DNA of 64,000 nt from Metridium senile. Lineage: Eukaryota > Cnidaria > Anthozoa > Actiniaria > Metridiidae. This document shows, piece after piece, positions 26,414 through 39,962 of the stretch. The stretch spans positions 32,349,223 through 32,413,222 of the forward strand of contig OX459096.1 of NCBI GenBank assembly GCA_949775045.1, written 5' to 3'. The position numbers and the translations under genes are program-made. Position 1 is the stretch's first letter; each line of letters starts with the position of its first letter. The notes beneath the pieces are model-generated. The model was not told the origin of the DNA. It saw nothing but the letters and a program-made list of their open reading frames with translations, and searched no databases.

Positions 26414-27405
26414 CCTTGAATAAGACAATGTAAAGCAGTAGATTACAAAATGAGCATAAATTTTCGAGAGTACGTACTAGTGTTATAAATATTTTGCAAT
26501 CGAAACTGAATCGTTTCTACAAGTTTAGTACGAACTTTTCAATGGTTAAAGTTCGCATTGCATGAATATTTGAAGTCATATTCAGAATATTTTTGAGTTT
26601 TTTAAAACATGTTTTACATATAGGAGAAACAGTTTTTCACGAGAACAATTTTATTTGTTAATGTTTTCCGCTAAAGGTTATTTATAAAGCTAATTATATA
26701 TCGCTGAAGTTAGAAAATATGATGTCTTTCTTGTAGTTTTACGTGGTATACGTATCCACTACAGATGTTGTTTTAATAGAAGACTAATGGCGGCCACGTC
26801 AAAGCTTATTTGTTCAACTGATGGCAGCTAAAGCCCCAGTGAGAGGTGCAAATAAGCTTGCTTTTAGCACTGTCTTGCTCAAACACATGTTGTTTTTATG
26901 GTACGCCATTAATGAAGTAACCATATGTTTCTTAGATCGTCTTTTGAAAGTACAACACCTTTTCTAAAATTCCAAAGGCACTTTACAATGAAACTAAGTT
27001 ACCGCAACCTGTGTGTATAAGGAGCGTAAATTTGCCGTGCTTTTCAGAGGCTATGGAACACAGCTATGGAATACAGATGAACTGAAACGATATTATTCAT
27101 GAATTGTACATATTGTAAAAATGTACCTTTTAACTTTGATTTCAATTTAAGAGCCTACGCAACAAGTTCCATAATTGTACATTTACTGTAACAGCTACAG
27201 CACAGACAAAGCCCGTAGTCCTTTATACAATAGTGATGGAACATTTTTACTCCAGGATTTTTACGTAGAAAACACCCACGTGCGTAGTACACACTAGTCT
27301 AACTGATAGTTTAATGCCTTTTAATTTACTCTAAGTTGTTTCCGCATAGAAACACCCACGCAGTAACTGGTAGTTATCGTGCATTTCAAGTTGTTTTCGT
27401 AACTG
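26414..27405. other. 3' UTR and intergenic sequence after Msx-like A
   Basis: AT-rich non-coding sequence directly after the stop codon. Short ORFs only; no repeat or RNA gene recognised. Confidence 0.5.
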
Positions 27406-27409
27406 CAAG

Positions 27410-27748
27410 TGAAGAAAGGATGGGAAAAAGGAAGGAAGGAAGGAAGAAAGGAAGAGAAGAAGGAAGGAAGGAAGGAAGAATGGAGAGAAGGTAGGAAAGA
27501 AGCAAGCAAGCAAGGAACGAAGGAAGAGAGGGAGGAAGAAGGAAGAAAGGAAGGAGGAAGGAAGGAAGTAAGGAAGAACGGAAAGAAGGTAGGAAAGAAG
27601 GAAGCAAGGAAGGTACGAAGGAAGAGAGGAAGGGAGGGAAGAAGAAAGGATGAGAGGAAGGGAGGGAGGGAGGAAGAACGGAGAGAAGGTGAGAAAAAAG
27701 GAAGCAAGGAAGGAAGGAACGAAGGAAGTGGAAGAAAAAAAGAAAGAA
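27410..27748. repeat. GAAG/GGAA polypurine microsatellite (~340 bp)
   Basis: Degenerate GGAA/GAAG tetranucleotide tract with occasional AGGTA and GAGGGA variants. Open frames on both strands (Lys/Glu-Gly or Ser/Phe/Pro) are artefacts of the repeat. Confidence 0.95.
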
Positions 27749-29526
27749 AATCCAGTTAACGCATATATCCAACAACTGATTATTCATTGTGAAAATAAAT
27801 TCCTATAATCTACGCCTGCATGAATAAAAGTAAAGTTGACAAACTAATAGTCCAATCACAGTAAGATACCGGAAATCAGTTGTGTACGGTATGAACAAGA
27901 ACTCGTGTAAAGTCCAAATAGGCCGATTGTTGTCTAATTATGTATGCATCCTCTGACATGATTCCTAACAAAACTGGAGCCGTTCGGACTAAAATTAGTT
28001 TGGAAAAGCAGGGTCTTACCTAATTTTGTGGCTATATGAAACTCATAATTCGGCCATCATAATTATTGCACAGTTTCCTTCTCTCTGTCTCTCTCTTGTC
28101 ACGTAATGGTGAGGTGTCCTTGCTACTAATCAAGGTGAGAATGGACTGTAAATTGCTCATATTGCGGGTTGAGTACATATACATGTATCTTTAATAACTG
28201 GTCTAGAGTAGCTCTTATTTTGCTTCGTCCACATGTGTTGAAATTCAATTCAATTTGCATGCATGTAAGCAAGTGAGTGTTGCATATATAAACACTATAT
28301 TAAGGAGTGCGTGTGAACCAAGGAATGCTTGGTTATAGTAATTAAGGGACTTTGGCATTGCATCCTAGCTAGGCTTCCACCAAAATATAATACATATTCT
28401 AACCAAAATGTGACGTGTTCTAAACGTGAGTACGTAACATGCCCCCTACCACGATAGAATTATTTCTTAATTTAGACGATTCCAGATTGACTTTGTATTC
28501 AGGCCACTGGGAGAGTTGTTTACTTGCACTTCAATGAAGCGGCCGTTTCTTTAAAAACATATATATTATACGCGTACGCTTTGCTGTTTTATCAAAAACT
28601 AATCAACGTTTACTGAAGAGATCAGATGACCTTATTACATTAGGATGTATACAGCATGAGATTTATTGGAAGAACCTCCCGCAATCTTGAGCTTTGAGAT
28701 GATAATAACCGCATTTTAACTGAATTGCTACAACAAACAACAGCTATCCAATGAAAACACTGTACCGCCTTCCAGCGCATTTTATACCAACACAACCTAC
28801 TGTAGTTATTTCTTCGAAGGCGTAAAGTTTACGCTGCCTTATAAAAGACACGAAAAGAAAGATTACGTTTTCAGCTGCTTCTTTTTAAAATTCAAATTCA
28901 AATTGTCGGAGTACAAATAACTTAACGGCGAATAAAGAGAGTACATCGATACTTACTGACTTGCGGACGTTCATTGTTCGTCGGATTATAAATTTACTCC
29001 ACCGTCCAAAAGAGGGTACTTGTTTTAAAATATTCACTGACATTACGAACATCTATCCACAACTTGTCGGAGTTAAGAATTATCCTCGTTACTTTTGAAC
29101 GTACCACCCAAGGACCTTCCGATTTATCCACCATACATATCAAACCCAATCTCATTAACATCATAAAACAACCAATATTTACTTTTTTTTATTAGTAATA
29201 AGAATTTTTTACTTGTGTTTAATTCTACCCAACTTTCGTCTATAATGTGGCTTTACCTCTATCAAATGAATATTGTAATATAGACGTATAAGAACCTCCT
29301 GGAGCTAAGCCTGTGTACGGAATTGACATTAATCGCTATTGTGTGTCCACGGGGAAGGATTTCATTATATACCCGCTAATTGTGTATAAGTATTTGTAAA
29401 ACCACCCACGGTCACTGCAAGACAAAGCGTTAATCATACCACCATTTAGAAGAGTAAGAAGATTAACAGTAGATCATTTGGCACTTGATTGGAAAGTCTG
29501 TTTCATTAAAAATTGGTATTCAACTT
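27749..29526. other. Intergenic, no gene recognised
   Basis: AT-rich sequence without coding signatures or obvious repeats at the scale I can read. A CT-rich stretch lies at about 28079-28098. Confidence 0.5.
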
Positions 29527-29663
29527 GTTTTGGTGTCGCTTGTCGCTCAAGAGAGGCCATGGGCCACGTGCCGCGGAAATCCTGCGCAGTCGCAGTGTAT
29601 GTCGTCACACATGCATCCGCGGTACACTGCCCACACTAGGGTGCCTTTGAGCGACACCAAAAC
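29527..29663. mobile_element. Small foldback element (GTTTTGGTGTCGCT ends)
   Basis: GTTTTGGTGTCGCTTGTCGCTC at the left is mirrored by GAGCGACACCAAAAC at the right. The middle is GC-rich and also partly self-complementary (CCGCGG motifs). A ~137-bp MITE relic. Confidence 0.75.
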
Positions 29664-29731
29664 ACGGAAGATCATGGCAAATGCTATATATCATTTCGTT
29701 TTCTCTATTATAGGTAAGTCATTAGGCCGAG

Positions 29732-29986
29732 TATACACCTTTTTCAAAAAACGTTGTCAGAAGGAGATCTGAATCTGCACTCTGAGACCAAAATGAATTC
29801 TGGAGTACGGCAGTTTTTTCTCATTAAAAATTCGTTTGCGTGCACTTTTTGGCTTCGGATATGGCGATGGTAAATATAAATCTGAAGGTGCTAAGCTCAA
29901 AAAAAAAAAACCGGGCCAATTCATTTCGGTCTTAGATTGCAGATTCAGATCTCCTTCTGACAACGTTTTTTGAAATAGGTGTATAT
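29732..29986. mobile_element. MITE with ~70-bp terminal inverted repeats, copy 2
   Basis: Same family as the element at 398-666: TATACACCT end, CGTTGTCAGAAGGAGATCTG inside it, and the inverse at the right end. The unique middle (CTTCGGATATGGCGATGG, then TAAATATAAATCTGAAGGTG) is in the opposite orientation to copy 1. A short A run (about 29898-29909) is inserted. A solo end-like fragment (GTATACACCTATATTTCA) is at about 30338-30355. Confidence 0.88.
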
Positions 29987-30191
29987 GTTTGTTTTAAAAA
30001 TGGTCGACGATCTGAATCTGAATCCGGATCTAAGTAAATGAATTTTTTACTTTTGCACTTCCTAATAAAATATATAAAGCGCACTTATTTTAACTCGAGA
30101 CTTAATTTTACTACAATTACAACGTTCGGCCTTCAGTTATCAGCTGGTGGCTAGTTAATTTGTCTTAGTTGTCATGCAGATTTAGACGCCA

Positions 30192-30292
30192 GGGGCAGGT
30201 TGTACAAGCGTATAAAATCTATAAAAAAACCTATGCAGTGGATAACTTTTATACGCGGATAACTTTATCCACCCTTCGTACAACCGGCCCCA
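30192..30292. mobile_element. Small foldback element (GGGGCNGGTTGTAC ends)
   Basis: GGGGCAGGTTGTACAAGCG at the left faces TTCGTACAACCGGCCCC at the right, with GTGGATAACTTTTAT/ GATAACTTTATCCAC motifs inside. A ~100-bp MITE-type repeat. Confidence 0.78.
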
Positions 30293-31585
30293 GACCATCA
30301 ACTTCTTTGAAACAGGTATATCATCAACCTGTTTTGGTATACACCTATATTTCAAAAAAGGTACAGTGTTCATAGACGAAAGGCGATAGGAAATAGGGTT
30401 TTCCGATTTAGCGACTTTGGTACTAATAGTGCCAGATACTAATTATCATACGTGTTTACCGTTATTAGAATTTCTAGGTGTTGCATGTGTTCAAAATAGT
30501 GCATGTTCTGAGTGAGAATAAAAAAATAAGAACAATATTGCAGGAATAATGACAAATTAACACTGGTACTATCATCTGGCCCTATTAGTGCCAAATCTGC
30601 CTTTGTGCCGGTAAATCGGACAAGGCTAAAAGGTCACTCCAAGATTGTTGAATAGATGGAATAACGTGTTTCTCTTTCTTATTCTCGTCAAGAACACGGA
30701 GGTTAGTGTTGAGATATTCCGTGTTGTTTGTAGTACTGCAAGTAGTACTGTAGTATTGTTTGTGTTTAGTTGTATGAATGCCCTATCGCATATCACCTTT
30801 GGAGATCAAAAACATTTCTGAATTGGTGCATATACTTTATGGCTCAAAATATATCACGTGGTTTAGCCCCGATACATAGATTAGAATGAATATTTGATAA
30901 TTAGATGTCTTTTTATTCACTGGAAAAGTTTTATTGAGAAGCACTCAAAGACTTCTAATACGTACTGATTAGAAAAGTTTGTCCAAATTACACCTGTTTT
31001 TGTATTCAGTAACAATATTTAGCAATTTTGTTTTTAACTGAGCGAAATGACGAAACAGAGCCAAAACTATAGGGCACTCTCCTTCCCACTTTTAGTCAAC
31101 AGTCAACAGTAACTGATTTTCATCTGGTAGTGACAGTGACAGGGATAACCTCGAGAACGAGTCGATCAAAGTGGATATAAGGGACTGTGCAATAATTATC
31201 AGAAGGAGGGGCTGAACAATAAGTTTTATCTATCGTGAAAACTTACGTAAGACCCCCTTTTGAAACAAATATTTATATCGGACACCCCTTTAATTATGTT
31301 AAAAAATCTGAATCCCCTTCCCTATCCATGCTTACTGTAATATATACTGACCTATATTCTTGTCATGTTATTGTACTGCATGCACCTTTGCTAGCTGGAT
31401 ATCTGTATTTTTACTTATTTTGTATTTGGGTCTTGAACAAAAGGTAAGTCATATAGCAATGTTCAACAAAGGCCTTCTATTTCTGAATCATCTAAATGAG
31501 TGTCATTTTCAGGATTTCTTGGCCATGTATTGGAGACTTACAGTTTGAGTTCCACGAGAAGAACTTGCGCTATCCGTATCAAAGA
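30293..31585. other. Intergenic, no gene recognised
   Basis: AT-rich sequence with short unsupported ORFs only, plus the solo end-like fragment at about 30338-30355 described under the 29732 element. Confidence 0.45.
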
Positions 31586-31730
31586 TATGCCTATTGTTCA
31601 AATATATGCATATTGTTCAAAGATACGCATATTGTTCAAAGATATGCATATTGTTCAAAGATATATGCCTATTGTTCAAAGATATGCATATTGTTCAAAG
31701 GTATACCTATTCTTCAAAGATATTGCCTTT
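31585..31730. repeat. Minisatellite, ~19-21 bp unit
   Basis: About eight units of the form CAAAGATATGCATATTGTT follow each other with small changes (AC/CC variants, TATGC or TACGC). Repeat-derived frames (QRYAYCSK-type) exist but no gene features support them; the 196-codon frame 31496-32086 passes through the array and is not called. Confidence 0.92.
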
Positions 31731-32553
31731 TACTCAACCTGTTAAAAAAAGAAAAAGAAAAAATCTCGCGCACTAATCAAAGTCTTTTGTTACGGCTCAC
31801 CTACAATACCATATATGGTAATGGTATTGTTTTCAAGATTGCATACGGTATTTCTGATATACATTACGGCTTTACTTCCACTGACCTGTACATTATGCTG
31901 ATTGAAGTGGATCTTCATCTATTTAACTGTCAGAGAGTTGGCTATTTATTCTCAAATGCTCACCGAGGCATCTGCAGATGGCGTTCCCAACTAAGAGGGG
32001 CCAGGGTAGTGTTCCCCCGAAACATTTTGAAATCCAGACCTTCGGAAATGCGTTATGTAGCTTGCGACACCATATTTATTGTATAATTAAGTTATGACAC
32101 TTTTGTACATTCAAAGAAAAAGAAGAGAAAAGACATAATAACGGGAACCCTTTGCAAATAGAATGAATTAAGCCTCCTCTCTTTACATTCATTTTACTTA
32201 TTAATCTCCCATCTGGTTTTTCAGTCCCAAACCCTCCCCCCCCCCTTCCCCTCCTGATAGGTATATGCACATAATTATAATTATTACTATTATCTTTAAT
32301 TTTTTAATAATCTCAATGATAATCAGATACAACATTTGTAGAACAGTGCACTTTCCATATGTTCAAAATAGTTGGCTTTACAATATGTATCATTTCTTTT
32401 GAGGATCAGTTATATAAGTAGCTCAGAAAGTAACTTCCTTATTTCAATAGGATTCATATCACTGGTTAGACAAAACCATAATAAACTTGTAACCCCATTT
32501 CGATGTGTTTGGCTTCAAAGACATATTCATTTATCTAGGTATATTTCTTTTAA
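31731..32553. other. Intergenic, no gene recognised
   Basis: Non-coding AT-rich sequence. A C run with flanking CT-rich sequence is at about 32236-32252. Confidence 0.45.
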
Positions 32554-32759
32554 GGCCCGTTTACACTAGCAATTTTGTCGCGAGACAAGAGCGGCGATTA
32601 CATAGGCGATTCTATCGCAGCTTTGTGGCACAACTTCGTATATACGCACGAAATGTACGGGACAGAATATCGTAGCAAGCTGCACTACATTTGCGGCGAC
32701 AAAGCTGCGAAAAAATCGCCATTGAAGTCGCGCAAAAATATTGCTAGTGTAAACTGTCC
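32554..32759. mobile_element. Foldback MITE with GTTTACACTAGC ends
   Basis: GGCCCGTTTACACTAGCAAT at the left and ATTGCTAGTGTAAACTGTCC at the right are inverses. GCGGCGAT/ TTGTCGCG motifs inside are also mirrored (TCGCAGCTTTGT against ACAAAGCTGCGA). Ends resemble those at 43718-43908 and 49016-49250. Confidence 0.82.
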
Positions 32760-35700
32760 TTTACAAAGTTCTTTACGATAAAAGGAATGTAACTGAACTA
32801 TTGTCTATAAAGCTGACTCTTAGGGGTGGGGAGGGAGTGGAGGCAGCGGCGCTAGCCATTGTCAATATGAGATTTTATACAGATTATTCTTAAACAAATT
32901 GTCGTCAGTATTATTGTATTGTTGGTTAACGTATCCATTCAGGTCACCAAGGTTGGACAACATCTCAAGCCATGGCCGATACACTGGCGCCAGGGTGTAG
33001 ACACCGTTCTGACAAGCTAATGTATTGTACAAAGTTTGTATTCTTATACTATGTGTTCTAGCTACTTGTTCAGGATGATTATTAACTATATTAGCGCCTG
33101 AAAAAATCTCCATAGCTTTTTGGAATTTGTTTCAAAAATCGGCGAATTTTTAATACCTTATCTTTCATCTGAAGGAATAATTCAATTATAGTTTTAATAT
33201 CCAATTTTAATCAGCGTGTAAACAAGAACTAAGCCTCATCCAAAACAACTAGTCAATAGTTTGGTGAGTAATCATATCGAAAACAACCCGACACACACAA
33301 TAGAAATGAAATATGGCAGTCAACGTTTTTTTCTGGTCATATTTAGCCTGTTTTTCACATTGAGATACATTATGGATTATTTCACATGTATATAAGAACT
33401 AGCCATAATAATATTATTATTATGAGGTTATTTTAACCATCATTTAATCAGTAGCTAGGGGTATACGTTTAAACTTGCGCGCCGTAAAGGTTTCAAAATC
33501 AAAGCAACTTCTGGAATAACAGTAAAGTGTCAAAATGGTGCGTCTAATATATTTTAGTACAAAATGTACACGGCATATAATAAGTAATCTTCAAATAATT
33601 AAGTAAAATGGTTAATCAATTGGTTTGATTAGCGCTCACTTCATCTAGTACGCTGATAACAAATGTGATCTGTGCCGATGTTTATAATGAAATTGATCTA
33701 ATTCTAGTAAGAGAAGTTTATTTCCGCTGATAATAGCAAACTTCGCTTGATGAATTCAAATTAAACATAGGTTTGTGAATAGTTTAGCAAAATTGAAGGT
33801 TTTTTGTCAACACCGCCCAAAAAGTCATTGTCTTGAATATGATAGGAACATCCTGTATATTCACAGGATGAAACATATAAGAACGGCCCATTTGACGTTT
33901 TGTGAGAGATTTTTATTTCTCAGTATACATATATCCATGCATGTAAATTGGGAAAAGACTACAAAAGAATCCTAATAATTAATACGCGAGAGCTGCGCCG
34001 TGATCAAGTTTGTCTACCATGTTTGACGTCACTCCCCGCGCGTTTGAGCTTCGGCTATATTGTTTCTATCAATAGTTCCAACTTGTTCTTCAATTCGTTG
34101 CTTCAGGGGTTTTCATTTAAAATGGAGGCCGTTTGAAAAGAATGACTACGCGAAAGTCCCTTGTATACTCACTTATAGCTAGAAGATATAGATAGAAGCT
34201 AGACAAAGATATATATATTTCAACAAGAATTTGCTGAGCTATATTGGTTCAATGATTGCTCCGTGAAATCAAATTTCTGTAGAAAGTGATCAGTTTAAAA
34301 AGTGATGTTTTAATTGTCCACTAGTTGAACTACCGGCGTCTCAGTTCTTTTATTGCTTCAAGTTTATTGACAAAACTATTGAGGTTGGACTGGTGCATGC
34401 CTAACGTTCCTTTGTAATACTCGCTTGACGTAATCTAGCTTAGTAAAGGATTAACCACTGACTTTCTTTGCTAAAATCCTTGGTGACATTCAATAAATGA
34501 GCTGCTGAATTTATGACTCTGAGATGAATGGATAAATGCTTTTAATATACAGGCTCCTTATAAAGGTAGTTTAATAAACCGTCCAAGTCAACGACTTGTT
34601 GATAATGAGTGTTTGTACTGACTGTCCCTGTGAACTTAGGATTAACGCCAATCATGCCTATGTATTTTTCTAGTATTGAACAAAGAAACGGCTTATCGGA
34701 AGCTACTCTTTACACGAGATTATGAAACGGAAAAAATAATGAATAACGGATTTGTTGTTAGTAGGGTTTTGATCCACACACCATAGTCTAAGGTTTGCTG
34801 ATTTATTAGCTAACTGTTGTCTCTTGTTCGCTGTTGTTTTTCCTAGGAGAGGCGTTACGGACCAAAGATAAGCGGTCGGCTTCAGCAACTGATGAAGGAA
34901 TGTTTCAAAGGGAATTAAATGGCTCTAGGGTTTCAATTCTATTGTACAAAGACTCTACTCTTAGATCCAATGTTTACTGGATGCCATCTTATGTTCATTT
35001 AATCAATCTTCTCGGATTAGTGTACACTTAAAAGATGATTACATATGATCTGCGAGTGTGTTGATGCTGGCGCGTGCAACACTGCGTTACTTATCACATC
35101 GTAATTTATCTCATTCACGTAACGATTAGCACCCACTTACCAATTGTTAGTGATAAAAACTTTATGAACAAGGCGCCTAAAATGCAAGTCAAGACGGTTT
35201 CTAGATGCTTGCTGACCTGTCGGTTTTAACAGTAATTGGAACCTAGAGACTCCATTGTTTTATATGTTTCATCATTTTGAAAGTAATTAACAGTGAACAA
35301 GATGAAGGGATCTCAACTCCAGAAAGGAAATGAAAAATGTTCGAAAAAGATTTATTTAACTGAGAAATTATTCAATTAACTTATCCGTGGCAGTATCCGA
35401 GTGCAGATGGTCGATGGCTATCAATGAAGTAAATGGTATTGATTAGACACAGGCTACGCCCCGATATCCTCTATAGCCCATCATTTGGTCTCGACCAATC
35501 ACAACGCATCACTAGTCGATTTACTAATTTGTTTGAGCATGTGTTTGAAGTTGGTTTAATTCCTTGGTCCTTCTCATCTTTAAATTAAATTTCCTCTGCG
35601 TATCATTGAGTCGTTTACTCGTGTCCTTATTAATCAATCTCTCGTGGATCAACCGTTTTTCCCAAAAACAAATCCTAAAACAAGACTACAGAAAAAAACA

Positions 35701-36478
35701 CGAAAAAACTCTAAAAGTATCAGTGTTCATATTATGAATGAGGTTGTAAATTAGCACTTTGTTTATACTAAAAAAAAGTGAAAATTCAATTTTGGTTCTG
35801 CAGTCTTTCCGTGTGACAAATTTGGAGACAAAATCTTTCAACTTCAATTTCCAAAATATGATTTTCAGGGCACAAAATCGTAGTTACTACATATTAAATC
35901 ATTAGACCTTCCATTGGCTGTCACCTGAATGATCTCTGGAGGGTTCGTGTTCCGTAATCAATTCTAATATGACAACAACAAGTGCTTATAAATAATTATT
36001 CCTTTCCTTAATGAATCCGACTATTTGATACCACTTCATTGCAGATCATTCGGGCTTACTGCAATTAAATCTAGACATTATACCCGTCGAGAAATAAACG
36101 TTCGAGTAGAAACAGAAACCACTGCAGTTAATGTTGTGCACCTTTGATAAATCCAAAAGCAAGCTTTAAAGGATTTGGCTCGAGTCAGATGAAATAATCC
36201 GGGATTAATAGGCACCAAGTGACGATTCGCTGACAGGGAAAATATTCGATAAGAAGCTGGATTTGTCGAAACTACGGATAAAGTTGACATGAGCTGTCAA
36301 AGGCTTGATCAACGACTCCATAATGAAACTTGAATTAAGCCTCTTTTGAAAGTATGCATGGGTAAACATGCTGAAACAAAATCCAGCTTTGTGTTTCGAG
36401 GATGATTTGTAGGAAGGTCAGCATAGAAACTTGGGACAGATGGTGAGGATTACGCTCATCTGACCACAAACCGTTAAG
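32760..36478. other. Intergenic, ~3.7 kb upstream of Msx-like B
   Basis: AT-rich non-coding sequence. Short ORFs only, none with a family signature. The part nearest 36479 should hold the promoter and leader of the second Msx-like gene; I see no TATA box or clear element. Confidence 0.5.
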
Positions 36479-39400
36479 ATGTCCGCAACCAAGAGCATTA
36501 ACAACGAACAAATCCAAAACAATCAGCATGACCAGCCGGATAAACCATTTTTATCCTTCTCCATTGAAAATATTTTACGCAAAGATTCGTTCATCGGCCG
36601 CCGTTCCAGTCCTAGCCATGGACGCATGTCTTCCATTCACTCCAAGAAGACTTGTGAAAAGGGAACGACAATAAAGACTAACGAAAGCATCTTTACTCGT
36701 CTTCCTTGGCTATCGTACACCAGATATTGCCCTCCTAAAATACCACGTAAGTCTTCACTTAGTAGATCGTAGATCTCGTGAGGTACAAATCAAAACTCTT
36801 TTGTGAAACTGTTGTCTTTTTAATTGAATGAGGTGCTTAAGAAAACAAAATACGTGTGAAAGAAAGGGTGAGATTTTATTGGATAGAGCAGTTAAGATAG
36901 CTGATATTGATAATTACTGTTGAAAAAACTCGAGTGGCCACTTGAGTATTATCCATGCGTTAAACAGTATATAACTATCAAGTTGTTATTAAATAACACA
37001 AAGCTCAATGCAACACTACACCATGCTCACTTACCCATCCTAGACGACGTGCAAAATGCGTTTGTTTACCGATTCTAATGGTGTAAGACAAAACCTTGGT
37101 TTTTAATACTACATAAGCGTAAAACCCATCTTAAGGACAAACAAACTACTCAAACACACCGATATTTTCTACATGAAAAACTATTCATTTAGTTCATCTA
37201 TGAATAATAGTCTTAGCTTTTACTGCTCTTTTGTACAATTTATCAGAGCTCGAAAATGATGTTTAGTTTTCGTAAAAAGTTGTCTATCTTCAGGACTGCA
37301 AAATATTGAATTTTTACCGTTACCGTCAACCTTAGTAAGATACTGTTAATGCGTGTAAAGCTAGAGTAATGTTTTGTGGCACAGCTAAGGCAGACACGAA
37401 CTGAAGTCGTTCCTCAACACAGGTTATATGGACGTGACAATTCAATATTCGCTCATTCACGGTTATTTTCTTGTTTGACGACGTTTCAACCATGTTTAAA
37501 CAGGAAACTTAGAGTGTACAGGAAATCCACCAAAAGAACCGCAACGATTTGACAAAATAACATTGTTTGATTTGTTATTCAAGATGGCGGGACAGTCTAT
37601 GTACATAGACAAGACAGGCGTCTTGCTTACTCACAACCTTTGAATAACACTTGGAAACAAATCACTACCGAATCAATTCAACAGTCAAGATTAGCTACAC
37701 CAAACACTGCACTTTGCAAAAAAACAATCGTTAAAAACTAACTTTTCAAAAGCACTTTTCTTGGTTGTTCGATCCCCATTGCTTTTCCCAAGAGCAGCCC
37801 AAGTTTGGCCTACAAAAAAGTAAAACCCGAAGACCCTCTCAATCTTTAAATTCAACAAAGAAATCGTGCGATAGCAAAACATAACTTTTTTCTTTCATTT
37901 TTCGTGTTTTGAGTGAAATTTTCCAGAAAGGCACTTTGACTAAAATACATCACCACCTTTTCTTTTACACTATGTTCACTGACATCGGGACCACTTGCAG
38001 CCGCTTCAATACCTTTTTCATAATATTGCTATAACTATTATTATCATCATTTTAACAACAGATAAATATGATTTGTGAGCATTTTTATTTGTGGGGATGT
38101 GTTCTGCTTGAAGAAGTCAAGTGGGAAAAGAAATCACTACCGGTCACTAAACAAGAAATGATTGTTTGCTTTGATTGTTTAGACTGCCCTCGAATAGTGC
38201 AAACTAGGTAATCTTGTCGTTATTTGATTATAAAATGATCGCTTTGTTACGGTATCTATCGTTCCTAAAAAAGGAAAACAAAGTTCAAATTGAATTTGTG
38301 AAAAATCTTTTTTTGGATCTGATGTTTTTCCAAATTTAGGTTAATTCCCTTAGCTTCGAAAGAACCACGATGTTTGTCTTCTATTCTATATTATTTCACT
38401 TAGAAGTATAAATATCGTTGCTAAAGATGATTGCAATTGTTATTCTGATGATCGATGAGATAGAAACTGTTCTTAAAGCCCCTTCTCAATGTAAAGTGAT
38501 TAGACACGTCTGGGAAGCTATCTTAGATCGATGAATCAAAACATTTTTGAATGAGAAAAGAGTGTTGTGGACAGATAGGATTATCACTAGACGACCACAA
38601 GATTGTCTCATGAGCACCACACCACCTTAAGCCTCGTGTCACCGTGTCATTTCGGCCTTTGTAGCATTGGAATTTCACAAACAATACTGAACGATACGAA
38701 CAACAGATGGCTACGCCCTGATCACTCATGACGGCTCAGTCAAACTTCAATTCTACGCCTGATTGAGATTTCTTTTTCCTTTTAATATCATGCATACATT
38801 CAATCAAGGTCCGTGAAGACCTATAAAGAAGTAATAAGAATCTTTGATCGTGATGTTCTCTTCGAGAACCTTTGATCGTGAAATTCGTTATGCGCGAAAT
38901 CTTCCTAATTGCTTGATTTAAGAAAAAGCCTCACTCGGCTTCCACCACTGAATACCACTTATGACCACTTTTAGCTTTTCTATCTGATTTTTCTATTTTA
39001 TTTTATTTCATTTTAGAATGTTCTTTTTTTTTCCTCATGATTTTTGATGTTACGATTTTGATTATCATATGATTGTAGCATGATTAAACCTGTTTCGAAA
39101 GGGCCTTGAGGCACAGCCCACTGAGTCAAATTGTTCAGGTGCAGATTAGAAGACAGTACATGGGTGGAATATTGTAGATTGTACGGTTCATATTTGAAAT
39201 TAATATTAACAAAACTGCCACTAGGTTCAATTTTATATAAAGCATTCATATAAAACGCATTGCTTTAGAACGTATATTTGTAGAAAACAATATTGAAATG
39301 TATTTCTTCCATGGCTTGATTCCGCCAGAACTGCATGAAGAAAGAACAATTCTTTCACACGGTTACAAATGACACCGGAGTTCGATTCCTTGAAACGACA

Positions 39401-39962
39401 ACCGGTACACACTTCAATGCACTACTATACAGCAATACAGCCAGAGTATTGCTTCTAGCTCCAATAACAACAACGCTAATCATACTCTGTGGAGTTATCA
39501 CAACAGCAACAAGAACAGGCGGAACATGAGTTGGCGAAAAGCGGCGACAGCCAAAATATTTTTTTCTTATTTTTTCTTTGCCTAAGCCAAACAAAAAATA
39601 AATATAATCACACACAAAAATAGTAGTGTGTGAAATTGCTTCTTAGTTGTTTAGATAACTAGAGTACTCAATATTAACAATGTCTTTTTCTTCCCTCGTG
39701 TCTTTCAGGATCGAAATCTCGGAAGGGAACGCGCAAGCACAAACTCGACAGAAACCCGCGCATTCCATTCTCGTCATCTCAACTGGCGGCATTGGAGGCA
39801 AAATTCGTCGACTCACATTATCTCTCAAGCGCCGAAGTACGACACCTTTCAGCACTACTCTCCGTTACTGAACATCGAGTAAAAATATGGTTTCAGAATC
39901 GCCGCGCAAGAGAAAAGAAGACTGTGGAAAATTTAAAAGACACTAATGTAGAAATTGAATGA
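36479..39962 (+). CDS. Msx-like homeobox protein, copy B
   Basis: Predicted DNA-binding repressor, 173 aa from ATG 36479 (context AAGATGTCC). Exon 1 is 36479-36746 and exon 2 is 39709-39962, with split codon C|GA at exactly the codon where copy A is split. Exon 1 carries EH1 LSFSIENIL and LPWLSYTRYCPPKIP. Exon 2 opens with basic RKHKLDRNPRIPFSS, very close to the RKHKTNRKPRTPF lead-in of canonical Msx. The homeodomain is intact (P7, F8, L16, F20, L26, W48, Q50, N51, KIWFQNRRAREKK) and followed by a short acidic tail. Homeodomain identity to copy A is 36 of 57 positions by my count. The intron is ~3 kb. Divergence between the two suggests an old duplication and separate roles (inference). Confidence 0.9.

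Noticed and set aside
27321..27787. Long ORFs on both strands (Ser/Phe/Pro-rich and Lys/Glu/Gly-rich)
   Set aside because: They arise from a polypurine GGAA/GAAG microsatellite, which is open in several frames on both strands at once.
31496..32086. 196-codon ORF on the plus strand
   Set aside because: It passes through a 19-21 bp minisatellite and then AT-rich sequence without any domain; the start is arbitrary.
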